Assembly (NCBI RefSeq): GCF_028769735.1
Contig: NC_088172.1
Coordinates: forward strand, 65,069,075 to 65,133,074
Reading direction: 5' to 3'
Length of the DNA stretch: 64,000 nucleotides
From: Zonotrichia leucophrys gambelii
Lineage: Eukaryota > Chordata > Aves > Passeriformes > Passerellidae
A model generated the notes under the pieces. That model ran no database searches. It had not been told where the DNA came from and was given only the letters and a program-made list of their open reading frames with translations. Positions 1 through 9,608 of the stretch are shown in pieces. Made by a program: the position numbers and the translations under genes. Every line of letters starts with the position of its first letter. Within the stretch, counting starts at the first letter, position 1.

Positions 1-200
1 ACAATTGAGAATGAAAAATAAATCTGCTTAACAAAAATCTTTCTTAAAAACATGTGCTTTTTATGTTGGATTAGACTTGTCAAAGGTCAAGCTGACCTTT
101 CCTCAGCTGCTGGTTATACCTTTTGCCTCAAGAGCAGCAAGTGGGGGGCTGTTGTGTCTGGCTGCCCACCACTCAGCTCTTCCCCCTTGCTGTGTTGCAG
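1..200 (+). other. DLL1: DLL1 intron, 3' part, with splice acceptor
   Basis: This is the 3' part of the intron before the first exon in the window. It ends in a pyrimidine-rich stretch and TTGCAG at 195-200. The boundary is supported because Delta-like protein homology begins immediately after it. The open frame running through the intron from position 77 encodes nothing resembling Delta and is fortuitous. Earlier DLL1 exons lie outside the window. Confidence 0.85.
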
Positions 201-993
201 GAGCCCAGTGTGTGGATCTGGGCAACTCCTATATCTGCCAGTGCCAGGCTGGCTTCACTGGGAGGCACTGCGATGACAACGTGGATGACTGTGCCTCCTT
301 CCCCTGCGTCAACGGAGGGACCTGCCAGGATGGCATCAATGACTACTCCTGCACCTGCCCCCCAGGATACAACGGGAAGAACTGCAGCACCCCGGTGAGC
401 AGATGCGAGCACAACCCTTGCCACAATGGGGCCACCTGCCACGAGAGGAACAACCGCTACGTGTGTGAGTGTGCCCGGGGCTACGGCGGCCTCAACTGCC
501 AGTTCCTGCTCCCGGAGCCGCCGCAGGGCCCCGTCATCGTGGACTTCACTGAAAAGTACACGGAAGGCCAGAACTCCCAGTTCCCCTGGATCGCCGTCTG
601 TGCTGGGATTATTCTGGTCCTCATGCTGCTGCTGGGCTGTGCTGCCGTGGTGGTGTGCATCAGGCTCCGAGTGCAGAAGAGGCACCACCAGCCTGATGCC
701 TGCAGGAGTGAGACCGAGACTATGAATAACCTGGCAAACTGCCAGCGCGAGAAGGACATTTCCATAAGTGTCATTGGTGCCACTCAGATTAAAAACACGA
801 ATAAGAAAGTAGACTTTCACAGCGATAACTCTGATAAAAATGGCTACAAAGTCAGATACCCATCAGTGGATTACAATTTGGTGCATGAACTCAAGAATGA
901 GGACTCAGTTAAGGAGGAGCACAGCAAATGTGAAGCCAAGTGTGAAACATACGATTCAGAGGCAGAGGAGAAAAGTGCAGTACAACTAAAGAG
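201..993 (+). CDS. DLL1: DLL1 exon: EGF repeats 6 (part) to 8, transmembrane helix, most of the intracellular tail
   Basis: Delta-like 1 is a single-pass membrane ligand that activates Notch receptors on neighbouring cells. The exon enters in phase, with its first two bases completing a Gly codon, and encodes about 263 residues. In order these are: the end of an EGF-like repeat (to about 271); a six-cysteine EGF repeat starting [12 protein letters not shown] (about 272-388), with the calcium-binding EGF pattern; another starting [12 protein letters not shown] (about 393-500); a juxtamembrane segment; a transmembrane helix starting [19 protein letters not shown] (from 581); and a basic stop-transfer run RLRVQKRHH. 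The tail contains [18 protein letters not shown], typical of DLL1, and many lysines, which in this family are targets of Mind bomb ubiquitin ligases. The exon ends AAG AG|GTATCT. Delta homology resumes in the exon at 1109, forming an AGT Ser codon across the junction. From memory, the protein is nearly identical to chicken Delta-1. Confidence in identity is very high. Confidence 0.97.
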
Positions 994-1108
994 GTATCTC
1001 ACATCTGAGGACAGGGGGCAGCTTGGCTTTGAAGGGGGAGTGTATATCTCATAGGTAGCCTTAAGCAACAGTCATCTGACTTGTTCTTTCTCTTTTTGCC
1101 TTCAATAG
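994..1108 (+). other. DLL1: DLL1 short intron (115 bases)
   Basis: The intron has donor GTATCT at 994 and acceptor TTCAATAG ending at 1108, preceded by a T-rich tract. Reading through it would give a short unrelated peptide ending at a TAG at 1052-1054. Splicing instead joins ...VQLK to [10 protein letters not shown], which restores the known Delta tail. Confidence 0.93.
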
Positions 1109-1223
1109 TGATACTTCTGAAAGAAAGCGACCAGATTCAGTATATTCCACTTCAAAGGACACAAAGTACCAGTCGGTGTATGTCATATCAGAAGAGAAAG
1201 ATGAGTGCATCATAGCAACTGAG
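1109..1223 (+). CDS. DLL1: DLL1 penultimate coding exon: distal intracellular tail
   Basis: This 115-base exon completes a Ser codon and adds 38 residues: [20 protein letters not shown], then [18 protein letters not shown]. This is the highly conserved C-terminal tail of vertebrate DLL1. It ends at GAG followed by the donor GTTAGT (1224). The conserved protein ends in ATEV, and the last codon comes from the next exon. An unspliced reading also begins with Val (GTT) but then continues for 20 further residues to TAA at 1287-1289, which would bury the PDZ-binding end. The spliced reading is strongly preferred. Confidence 0.95.
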
Positions 1224-1565
1224 GTTAGTAGAGTTGGAACAGCAGAGAAAAGTCTGCAGCTCCCATCCAATACATGCCAGGGCACATAAACTCTTTTCCA
1301 TGATGCCACACAGTGGTTTGTACCTGTTGAAATCCAGACATCTTGAGTTTATGATGCTGTGGATGTTGTAAAGACAAGCTCAGTGACTTGCTGCTGTGCA
1401 TGTTGTGGGTTTGACAAGTTTTGTAGACTAGGGTACAATGGCTGAGGTGTGCTGACTCACTCCTTGGTGTGCTTTATGCAGAGTCCTGACCCTCTGCAGC
1501 CTTACAGCCCTCTTCATATGTTTCATTAACCTCTCCTGATCTCTGCTTGTGTTTTCTCTTTCCAG
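1224..1565 (+). other. DLL1: DLL1 last intron (342 bases)
   Basis: Donor GTTAGT follows the ATE codons. The acceptor TTTCCAG ends at 1565 after a T/C-rich stretch. This is the only nearby pairing that yields Val plus stop and therefore the conserved ATEV terminus. If the intron were retained, translation would end at 1287-1289 with a different, non-PDZ C-terminus. Confidence 0.85.
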
Positions 1566-1571
1566 GTGTAA
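1566..1571 (+). CDS. DLL1: DLL1 final exon, coding part: last Val codon and stop
   Basis: The bases GTG TAA directly after the acceptor encode the final Val and the stop codon. They complete the C-terminal ATEV, a class I PDZ ligand that in DLL1 binds MAGI-type scaffold proteins at the cell cortex. The rest of the exon is 3' UTR. The exon therefore contributes one residue, but that residue is the hydrophobic anchor of the motif. The call rests on the splice signals and on the known DLL1 terminus. Confidence 0.88.
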   Translation: M

Positions 1572-1740
1572 ACCAGAGGTCATATGGCAAGGTGGTTGTT
1601 CAGAACAATTTCAGAGGAGACGTGCCCCAATGAATGCTGCTGAGAGAGGAATGGGAGATAGATTCCTTCACTGACTGCTGCTGAGAAACTAAATTCAGGC
1701 TTGAGCTGGTTCTCTACTGAAGTTAGCAAAGTGACTGCAA

Positions 1741-1746
1741 AATAAA
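1741..1746 (+). terminator. DLL1: Possible proximal poly(A) signal
   Basis: A canonical AATAAA lies 170 bases after the stop codon. Use of this signal would give a UTR of about 190 bases lacking all three miR-34/449 seed matches. Whether it is used cannot be told from sequence. Confidence 0.35.
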
Positions 1747-1795
1747 GAAACAAGATGGACACCAGGCAAGGGTCTGTGTTCAAGGATTACTGTTG

Positions 1796-1960
1796 CACTG
1801 CCTTTTATGAATTTTATCATTGCACTATGGTCAGTTGCTTTTCTATATATATTTAAATGAATGGACTTAATTACTACATAAGAAGCATGCACTGCCTGAA
1901 GTGTATATTTTGGATTATTATGAGCCAGTCTTTTCTTGAATTAGAGACACAAACACTGCC
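1796..1960 (+). promoter_or_regulatory. Cluster of three miR-34/449 seed matches in the DLL1 3' UTR
   Basis: CACTGCC occurs at 1796-1802, 1890-1896 and 1954-1960. It is the reverse complement of bases 2-8 of the miR-34/miR-449 family. Each match is followed by T, so they are 7mer-m8 sites rather than 8mers. By chance one expects about 0.04 such heptamers in 700 bases. DLL1 is an established miR-34/449 target in frog and human. Confidence 0.7.
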
Positions 1961-2151
1961 TTTATTGTCTTTTTTGATACTAAAATGTGTTTTTACTAGG
2001 TGAGAAAAAGTGTGTTATTTTTTTGAATCTGTAAAAATATTTTCATGATAATTGTAAAGCTTGAGTATTTTGTGATGTTCATTTTTTTATAATTTAAAAT
2101 TTTTGGTAAATATGTACAAAGGCACTTCGGGTCTATGTGACTATATTTTTT

Positions 2152-2159
2152 TGTATATA
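2152..2159 (+). promoter_or_regulatory. Pumilio-type element in the 3' UTR
   Basis: TGTATATA matches the Pumilio consensus UGUANAUA. It sits within the distal UTR block that appears conserved with mammals. A related TGTATATT occurs near 1901-1910. Function is inferred from the motif only. Confidence 0.45.
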
Positions 2160-2248
2160 AATGTATTTATGGAATATTGTGCAAATGTTATTTGATTTTT
2201 TTTACCGTTTTGTTAATGAAGAAATTCATTTTTAAAATATTTTTCCAA

Positions 2249-2254
2249 AATAAA
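2249..2254 (+). terminator. DLL1: Main DLL1 poly(A) signal
   Basis: AATAAA lies in the context TTTTTCCAAAATAAAT, the same context as the final signal of mammalian DLL1. Cleavage is expected at roughly 2270-2280. Confidence 0.8.
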
Positions 2255-2275
2255 TATTATTAATGATAACCAGAG

Positions 2276-5006
2276 TGCTATGTTTATTCCATATCTGATG
2301 ATGAACTGACTGAACTTTGCAACCAGGCATCTGACAGGCCTGTGTGGACGCATGGGGGCATTGAGTAGGACTGAGACTTATTACAAAGATTGGGGAACAA
2401 CTTGTTGTCTGTAGACCCTCCATCTTTCCCCTCCTAACCTTCTGACCTTTTGACCCCATGGCTGTGCTCAGTCTTGCCCCAAAGGCAAATGGCAAAACCT
2501 TGAGTAATATTTGCCCCGTCATGTTGGGCTGTGTGTTTATGTAAACACATATGGAGTCACTTCCTGAGGAAGAGCAAGGTTTGAGTGCACTCCATTGCAA
2601 TCCAGACCTGGAGCATGTCATGACTCAGCTCCTCATTTTTTGAAAGCTCAAACACTTGCCTGGAGTAGAGGGGAGTTTGGGACACACCAGCAAGGGAGAG
2701 CTCCTAGCTCAGGTCCTTGATGTGCTCCTATGGGCTGTGAGCTCCCCCAGATCTCCTTCTCCAGGAAATAACACTGAACTGTAACAATGAACTGACTGAT
2801 GGCCACAACTCCCCTGACTAAATACTTACTGAAGTACCAGCTGTGTCTTTGGTTTCTGCTCTGTCCCTGGTGCCTGCTGCCTTCATAGTGGGACAGTGTG
2901 ATCCCATTCCCCGGCTTGGCTCTGAATGCTCAGGCAATTTCCCCAATTTAGTTTGCTCTAACGAGCTCGCCTTCATGTTGTGCTGCATGTTAATCTGCAG
3001 AGACCCTTCAGAAACAGGCAAAGGGCTCTTCCACTTCAGAAAAATAAGGAAAATCTAGGGAATAATCTCATTTTTACTCAATTGTGGGCCACCTTCTGCA
3101 GCTTTGCGAAGATGGTGAAAATCCTCTGTCCCCATTCACTTCAGGGGAGGGGGATGATATCCTAAACACAAAGAGAGGGATAGCAGATATAATGAAGCAA
3201 TCATTGCAGCTGGTGATCTTTATGTATTCCCCTTATTTTAGTGCGCATAAGTACATGAACCACTGGAACTCCACTTTTGTCTGAGGTCAGTGGAAAACTC
3301 ACACTGACTGCACAGGCTTGCCTGTTTATATGCTTAGCTTTTTGCAAAGTGAAACCTTACACAAGGCATACAGGCTCACTTCCCACAAAGTGTCTTGATG
3401 AAGTTATCATCTTCATCTATCCCAAAGTGTCCTTTAAAGGAAAGTTTTCATAAGGAGAGTGACATGAGAAAACCATCCTGTCAATGACAGTCTGAACAGC
3501 AGTTTTAATTTGAGCAGTGACATAACAACCTGCCAATAATCAGTCAATGCATCCTATATTAAATGAGGCATGATGGTGTGAATGGCAGCAGGTGCTCAAT
3601 GCAACATAATTTCACAGATTGGACAGAGAAGTGAGCCTTGGAAGGTGTTGCTGTTATCTTTGTTGCTCATTTGTTTTTCAACCTTGGCCAAAGCGCTTTA
3701 TTTCTCTGTATTTCCTTTTCTTCCCAAGTTTCATGGAGCAGGCTCATCTCTCATGATGTACTGCACTTTGCAGTCAGTGCCATGGTCTTGGCTAGGCTTT
3801 CTTAACGCTGCTTCTGTAGAAACAGCAGTAACAAAAGGAAGGCCATCAGTGGTTGAGTACTTCTGCAACATCAAGTCTTCAGTGCTACAGCAAGACCTAC
3901 TTTAATTTACTGTCAGGTAAAGGTCTGGAAAAGCACACAGCTCTGCTCTTGTGAAAATGCACAGTGTGATGGTGTTCGCAGGGATTTTAGGATGAGGGAA
4001 GAGATGAGAATCTTGACTTCATGTTTTAGACAGTTGATTTATTATTTTATGATATATATTATAAGAAAATTATATACTAAAACTGTACTAAAAGAATAGA
4101 AGAAAGTATTTCATCAGAAAGCTAGAAAGGAAAGGAATGGAAATAAAATCTTGTGACTGACTAGAGAGTCTGAGGCAGCTGGAATGTGATTGGCTATTAA
4201 TTAAAAACAACTACATGAGATTAATTAAATATGCACTTGTTGCATTCTACAGCAGCAGATAATTATTGTTTTTCTTTTCTTTTGAGGTTTCTCAGCTTCT
4301 CAAGAGAAAAAATCCTAGCAAAAGATTTTTCAGAAAATATATCCATAACAGCACAGCATTGGTATCTACCTCTCTTTGCTTACAAATAAAACACCTTTGG
4401 AAAGATAAGTTTGTCCAAGCGTACTAATGATCAGCAGTGCTGCGTTTTGTGAGTGACAGAAAACTACAGGCAAAAGGAAGGACATGGTCCTGTCTTTCTG
4501 AAACACCTCCTGAAATGATGGCTACACAGATCAGCCCAATGGCTTCTTCTATTTCTGTCTTGAGCAAGGTAGGGCTACAGTCACACACAGGATTTATTTC
4601 TTCCACAGGATCACCAAGTCCCCCAGCCCTGAGTATGTGTGCATGCAGTGTCTCTCAGTGACGAGAGTGGGTTGAGGTACGCAGTGTGGAGCACTGGTTC
4701 TGTTCTCCTCACCTCACTTGGGCCTTACTGGGTAAAAAAATGGGTGATCTGGGCAGGGGGTGGAAGTGGAGCATGTCTTGCTTGGGAGAGAGGATGGCAG
4801 ATGCAGGTGTGGAGCCATGTGTGCAGGTGGAACACACTGTGGCCAAGGGGCAGTGATGGGGCAGTGCTCACTCCAGGACGGGAGCTCTGCTGCCAAAGAA
4901 CAGCAGGAACCTCCTGGTCAGCAGGGTCCCTGAACGGCCTCCTCATTCTAAAACGAGAGGAGAGCCCTCCTGGGGAGTCCATTTAGCTGGGACAGCTGAG
5001 AATTCA
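2276..5006. other. Intergenic, no gene recognised
   Basis: This is unique-looking sequence downstream of DLL1. Short open frames occur (for example 3582-3905, 107 codons), but none resembles a known protein and none has supporting splice or promoter context. There is an AT-rich patch at 4030-4110. No repeat family was recognised. Confidence 0.6.
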
Positions 5007-5042
5007 GGGCCCAATCCAAAGCCCATTAAGTTAATGGAAAGG
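5007..5042. repeat. Half-copy of a palindromic amniote repeat
   Basis: GGGCCCAATCCAAAGCCCAT is followed by a TTAATGGAAAGG remnant. This matches one arm of a dispersed palindromic element of birds and reptiles. Its core, as I remember it, is CCCATTGAAGTCAATGG, followed by the inverted copy. I cannot assign a Repbase name. Related copies are at 11221-11282 and 40288-40360. Confidence 0.45.
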
Positions 5043-5639
5043 TTCCAGCAAACTGCAGGGACACGTGGCACCGTGCCCTCCTGACACAGCACATCTCCGT
5101 CTCTCCCCAGGGAAGCCGCAGGCACTGATGCAGCATGTGGCTCTCCAGGTGGTGGACAGGAAACCTGCAGCTGGTCCAGCCAGGCCTGTGCCCTGGGCAT
5201 CATCCCCCTGGAGCCAGGACTTTGGAGGCCTGGGGTCCCTCCTCAGGCTGGCACTGTGGCACTGTGGCACTGCTGATTCAACCTGCAACATCTCCTTCTC
5301 TCTGTCCCCCAGCATCCATCCCTCCTTGTTTGGGGCCAGTACTCAACTGGGTGGCCAGAGGGCACCCCTCAGCCCACACCTCTGCCAGCCTGTGTCTCTG
5401 TGGCAGGTGGCACTTGCATTGTTGGCACAGACCGGACATGTCAAGAAATTAGAAGAAGCAAGAGAGATTAGGTGCTGGGAGGTATTATCTGCCCTGGTGG
5501 TAGACAGAGATTTCTTAAGAGTGTCACATCTTTCAATACATAGAAAACTTTAGGTTCAGATAGCAGTCTTAGGTTTAATTGCAAGGCACAGTTTTATAAA
5601 TTGATTTAAATTTATATTTGCGCTTCTCTGGTACACAGT
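5043..5639. other. GC-richer intergenic stretch, no gene
   Basis: Long overlapping open frames occur on both strands (up to 162 codons at 5065-5553). They reflect locally high GC content and lack recognisable domains. A short GGCACTGT triplication occurs near 5250-5275. Confidence 0.5.
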
Positions 5640-5715
5640 GCAGGACAGTTTGTGTGTCAGGAAACTTGGGTGCTATTCCTGGCTCCACCCCAGACCTGAT
5701 ACATAACCTTGGGAG
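5640..5715 (+). repeat. MIR-like SINE fragment, copy 1
   Basis: The segment reads GTCAGGAAACTTGGGTGCTA, then TTCCTGGCTC, and ends ACCTGATACATAACCTTGGG. This parallels the conserved core of amniote MIR SINEs (GTCAGGAGACCTGGGTTCTA and GACCTTGGG). It is old and diverged, and directly abuts a second copy. Confidence 0.55.
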
Positions 5716-5722
5716 AGGAAGG

Positions 5723-5860
5723 ATGGTCTTGTGGTCAAGGCACTGCAGAGGGACTCAGGAGGGCCCCCTTCTATTTCCAGCACTCCCTCCAGACTTCCTG
5801 TGCAACCTTGGACCTGTGTCACTTAATCTTTCCAGGACCTTAGGAAAATGGGGGCCTCCT
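5723..5860 (+). repeat. MIR-like SINE fragment, copy 2
   Basis: The order of matches follows the MIR consensus: GTGGTCAAGGCACTG, then ACTCAGGAG, CTTCTATTTCCAGCACTCCC, CTTCCTGTGCAACCTTGGAC, GTCACTTAATCTTTCCAGG and AAAATGGGG. It is in the same orientation as copy 1. Confidence 0.65.
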
Positions 5861-8800
5861 GGTTGCTCTAATAGGGAGAAGGTCATTTGTGCTTGCGAGA
5901 GGATACCATGGTGGTGGGGTAAACACCCTTTGAGGCAAGTAAGGCTATTTCCTATTTCTGCACATCAGACTGCTTGTCTGTGAGGTGTGAGCTATTTTTG
6001 CAGAGCACTTTCAGATGCCTGCATGGAATAGAGCCCCCTCTCACAATTGAAACATCCATCATCTCAGAGAGGATATGCAAACCCTGCACTGGCAGCAAGG
6101 AGACAAACTGGAAGGGGGAGGGAATCTGTGTGCACAGTGTGTGCAGGGGGAATGTGATACAGCTGTGTGTCCATGGCCCAGAGAGGATGCCACACACAGT
6201 GTTGGCATGGATGGCCACAGTGCCATCAGCCTTCTCCTGCAGATCAGAATCTGCAATCAAGGTCTGTAGTCATCTCTGCTGTAGATAGGTTCTCTTACAG
6301 CAAAACAATTTTTCAGGTAGAGATACAGATTAAACTCAGCTTGGAACTATGAGGGTCAAGGAGGAAAGCTGCAGAAATTATACAGATGGCATTTTTTCAC
6401 TGACAGACCCTGGGAAACTTCCCTATTGTTGCAGCCTAACATCCAAAGTCATGTACTCCAAAAAAAATTATCTGAGAACTATTCCTAGGCCGAATCCCAA
6501 CCTGAGAAGCAGTCTCTTCTGACGCCTGACATCTACTTGTGTCAGAAGAATGAGAAGCCTCTGTTCCCTTCCCTCCTTGGGAGGTACATTTTTCACCTGG
6601 CTGTTAAGACCTGGCTTTCTATCTGTGTCTGTGTCACCTGCTATGCAAATCAGAGAAATCAAGAGCCTGGCCAAAAAGACCCAGCAGGTACTGAGAGGCA
6701 GATTTTCAGATGAAACCTTGAGCCTGCTGTTGTGACAACAGGACAGCTGATGCTTCTGCTCTCAGTGAAGCAGAGGTGGGTCACAGACCCACTGCCACTG
6801 GGGGCTTGCTGCCTCGTCACTGGGCCAGGGCTGTGTGGGAGGTGGGGCAGGAGGTCACAGCATCCTTGTGACAGGTTGGCTTTTTTTCTTAGGAAGAAAC
6901 ACCCTCAGTCTTTTCTCCTGCTGCTGCACCAATAAATTCAACACTGCTGGGGCTGCTCTCTGGCGCTATAGCCAGTCAGTGTGGGTCAGTCTGCAGCCAC
7001 AGTGTTAAACTGCCTTACTCCACCTAATCAGCTGCTTACATCCACCCTGCCTGAGAGGGATGCCTCCTGCTCTGTGCCAAGGAACAGCCTGGGACTCTGA
7101 TAACTGTGGGGCAAAAGCTTGGCAGGGACCACCATAACAGTGCAACACTACGAATGATTGCATTTTAGAGACCAGAATCTGCTTTTCCAGGACAGGTGTA
7201 TCCAGAGTATCTTAGTGGCATGTTCAGGAATGCCTTACTCCTTGGCACAGATGAGGAATGGTGTGTGTCAGCTGTGGCAGTAACTCTGAGGGTCAGTGCA
7301 GATCCATTTCACCTGCTAGGGCAACTATATGAACTGGCATTGCTTACTTTACAGCCTGCCTTATGCATGTGTTACGTGGGGATGAAGCTATATTGAAAAA
7401 AGTTATGTACATTAGTGTAGATATAGGTCTCTGCACTGATTGTTTATCAGTTTATTTCCCTTGTTTATTTATCTAAAGTGTGCCAGTAAAGGCAAGTTTG
7501 TACCACTGTGTTCTCCAGAGCATGGCTGTGCAGCTATAAAGAAGCAAGTATCATTAAAAAGTTACATGGCTGTTTGGATAAGGTTTGAGTGCTTACAGCA
7601 AGTTAGTCTATCTTCACAGGGTAATTTCCCAGGGTGCTGGAGGCTGAGCAGGAGAAAGGATCAGCAGGGGCTGACCTGTGTTCTTTTCATAACATGAAAC
7701 TAGAACTTTGTGGGGACAGCACTTTTCTGTGGGAAAGAACACAGCAGATAGACAAATCTGACCAGCCCTTATTGCAGCAAGGATGTGCTGCAGAGCCATT
7801 TCTTGCTCCTACCACTGCCAAGACATTCATGCTGGAGGCAGCTGATGGTCATTTCTAATCAGAATTTTTATGTACCAGAAAACTATGTTTTATGACACTT
7901 ACAAGTCAATGCTTTTACAAAGGAGATTTTCAGTGGGGAAAATGTTTTTCAGCAATGGTAAACTGAAATACCCTCTTGAAAACCTCTTATGAGTTTCATT
8001 TTCTTCATGAAGCAAGATAGCAAAATGACAAGTGTTTCCCAGCAAACAACAAATTATCTATAAACTTCCTTTTCTTTTTTTTCCCCCCCAAAAATAGAAC
8101 TGATCTGGGAATTTTGTCTCATTAAAAAGTTGTGTATTTTACTTTTGATTTTGCTTTAGAATGCAAGCATTTTTAAAGCTAAGTTCTCCCCCTTATCCCA
8201 TTTTCTGGCCCTAAGTAGCACTTCAGGGTCTTGAGGAGGGTTGTACTTAGTATAAGCAAACTGCATTTTTGGACAGATATCAGAAAATACTTTTAATGGT
8301 AGCCTGGAAAAGGAAAAACTGGTATTCTCAAGCACATCTAATTACATGAGGCAAAACGTGTTATGAGGTATGAACTTTACTGTAATATTTTACCATTAGT
8401 CTAAACAATTCAGGAAGTTTTCAGTGAAAATACGTTAACTAAAACCCAAGCTATGTCAAACCACACACTCATCTACATTTAAAATAAACATTGTATGGAG
8501 GAGAACCAGGTCTTCTGCATGATCCCTGTTCTGCAACCAAGACAATTTGACTATTAGTTGTGTGCTTTCCTTTTTAAGGCACTTAGAGATTTTCCTTTAC
8601 AAGGTTTTCCATACATGTAAATGGGGGTGTTTACCAAGGCCACCTGTCTGAAAAATGTGAGCCTCTCACTTCAGTCTGGTTTTACCTTAGTGTGAATCAA
8701 AGGGCCCATGGAATTCTCCACTGGCCTGCAGTGGTGATGGCTTGGCACAGCTGCTGCTCCTGTGACTGTGGGCGCCTTTGGAAAAGTCGGATGCCCGTTA

Positions 8801-9486
8801 CTCTCACTCAAAGCCAGCAGGATTGCTCAGAGCAAAAACCAACGTGGAACTACTACACATCCTGCTTGTCACAGCCTGTATCTTAATTTTCTTTCTTTTT
8901 TTTTTTTTTTCCGTATCAATTTAAAGAAAGGAATTGTGAAAAATGTATGATGTTGTGTAAGTTCTTCTAATTGACTTCAGGAAATGTTATCTGGAATGGC
9001 AGTTGTGAGCACACAAACTCAGCAGACTTATCTGCGTTATCTAATTACCAGACTATAAAGTTCTGCTGACATTTCCTTTTGATAAATACAATACACTGGT
9101 TTCTTTATCTATCTGTATTAAAGAAACAATGTTCTCCTAAATCCAACCCCATGCATACTTTTTACTAAAACAACATTATAAACCCCAAGACTAACAGAAA
9201 TGTTGTCACAACGTCAACAGTCTTAAATGAAAACAGTGGCTTTCAGATGAAAAGCATTATCTAAAGGTGGTAGGAAACCACTACAAATCTCAATGTTTTA
9301 ACGTTTTAACAATTTTTTTAACAAATTTTAACAAATGTTTTAACAATTCTCATGTGAATAAGCATGAAACAGATTTCACAGATATTTATTAATCAAAAAA
9401 GAGACTTAGAAAAAGAAAATGGTGACAAAGAGCAGCAGTGTTACATGTATGCTTACATTTCTTCACTAGTGCTGTGTTTACACACA
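5861..9486. other. Intergenic, no gene recognised
   Basis: Only short open frames occur and none has homology I can recognise. There is a T-rich run near 8892-8911. Nothing else of note was seen. Confidence 0.55.
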
Positions 9487-9608
9487 GAAATAGAGAATCA
9501 GAATCATTTAGGTTGGAAAAGATCCTTAATATCAAGTCCAACTGTTAACCCAGCACTGCCAAATGCACCACTAAACCATGTCCCCAAATGCCACATCTAC
9601 TCATCTTT
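9487..9608 (-). repeat. CR1 LINE 3' fragment (avian type)
   Basis: Read on the + strand this is the reverse complement of a CR1 3' end. It starts with AGAATCAGAATCATTTAGG, then TTGGAAAAGATCC, AAGTCCAACTGTTAACCCAG and AAACCATGTCCCCAAATGCC. This is the avian CR1 subtype with ACCATGTCCC. It is 5'-truncated, as is usual for CR1. Confidence 0.85.

Larger units (their letters stand above)
1572..2275 (+). other. DLL1: DLL1 3' untranslated region
   Basis: About 700 bases of AT-rich sequence follow the stop codon. The distal part, from about 2115 (GGCACTTCGGGTCTATGTG) to the AATAAA, reads almost the same as the end of mammalian DLL1 3' UTRs as I remember them, so this segment is probably under constraint. 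The right end is estimated from the last poly(A) signal and is accurate to about 15 bases. An earlier AATAAA at 1741-1746 could give a shorter UTR lacking the microRNA matches. Confidence 0.85.

Noticed and set aside
77..200. Apparent extension of the Delta frame upstream of 201 to an ATG at 77
   Set aside because: The sequence before 201 has no Delta homology and ends in a proper polypyrimidine tract and AG acceptor; it is intron.
393..401. Donor-like CCGGTGAGC inside the first DLL1 exon
   Set aside because: EGF repeat 8 reads straight through it and is conserved, so any use would destroy the protein; no evidence for use.
173..820. 215-codon open frame antisense to DLL1
   Set aside because: It is the shadow of the Delta exon on the other strand, with no domain of its own.
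5065..5553. 162-codon open frame
   Set aside because: GC-rich region with overlapping frames on both strands, no recognisable domain and no conservation information.
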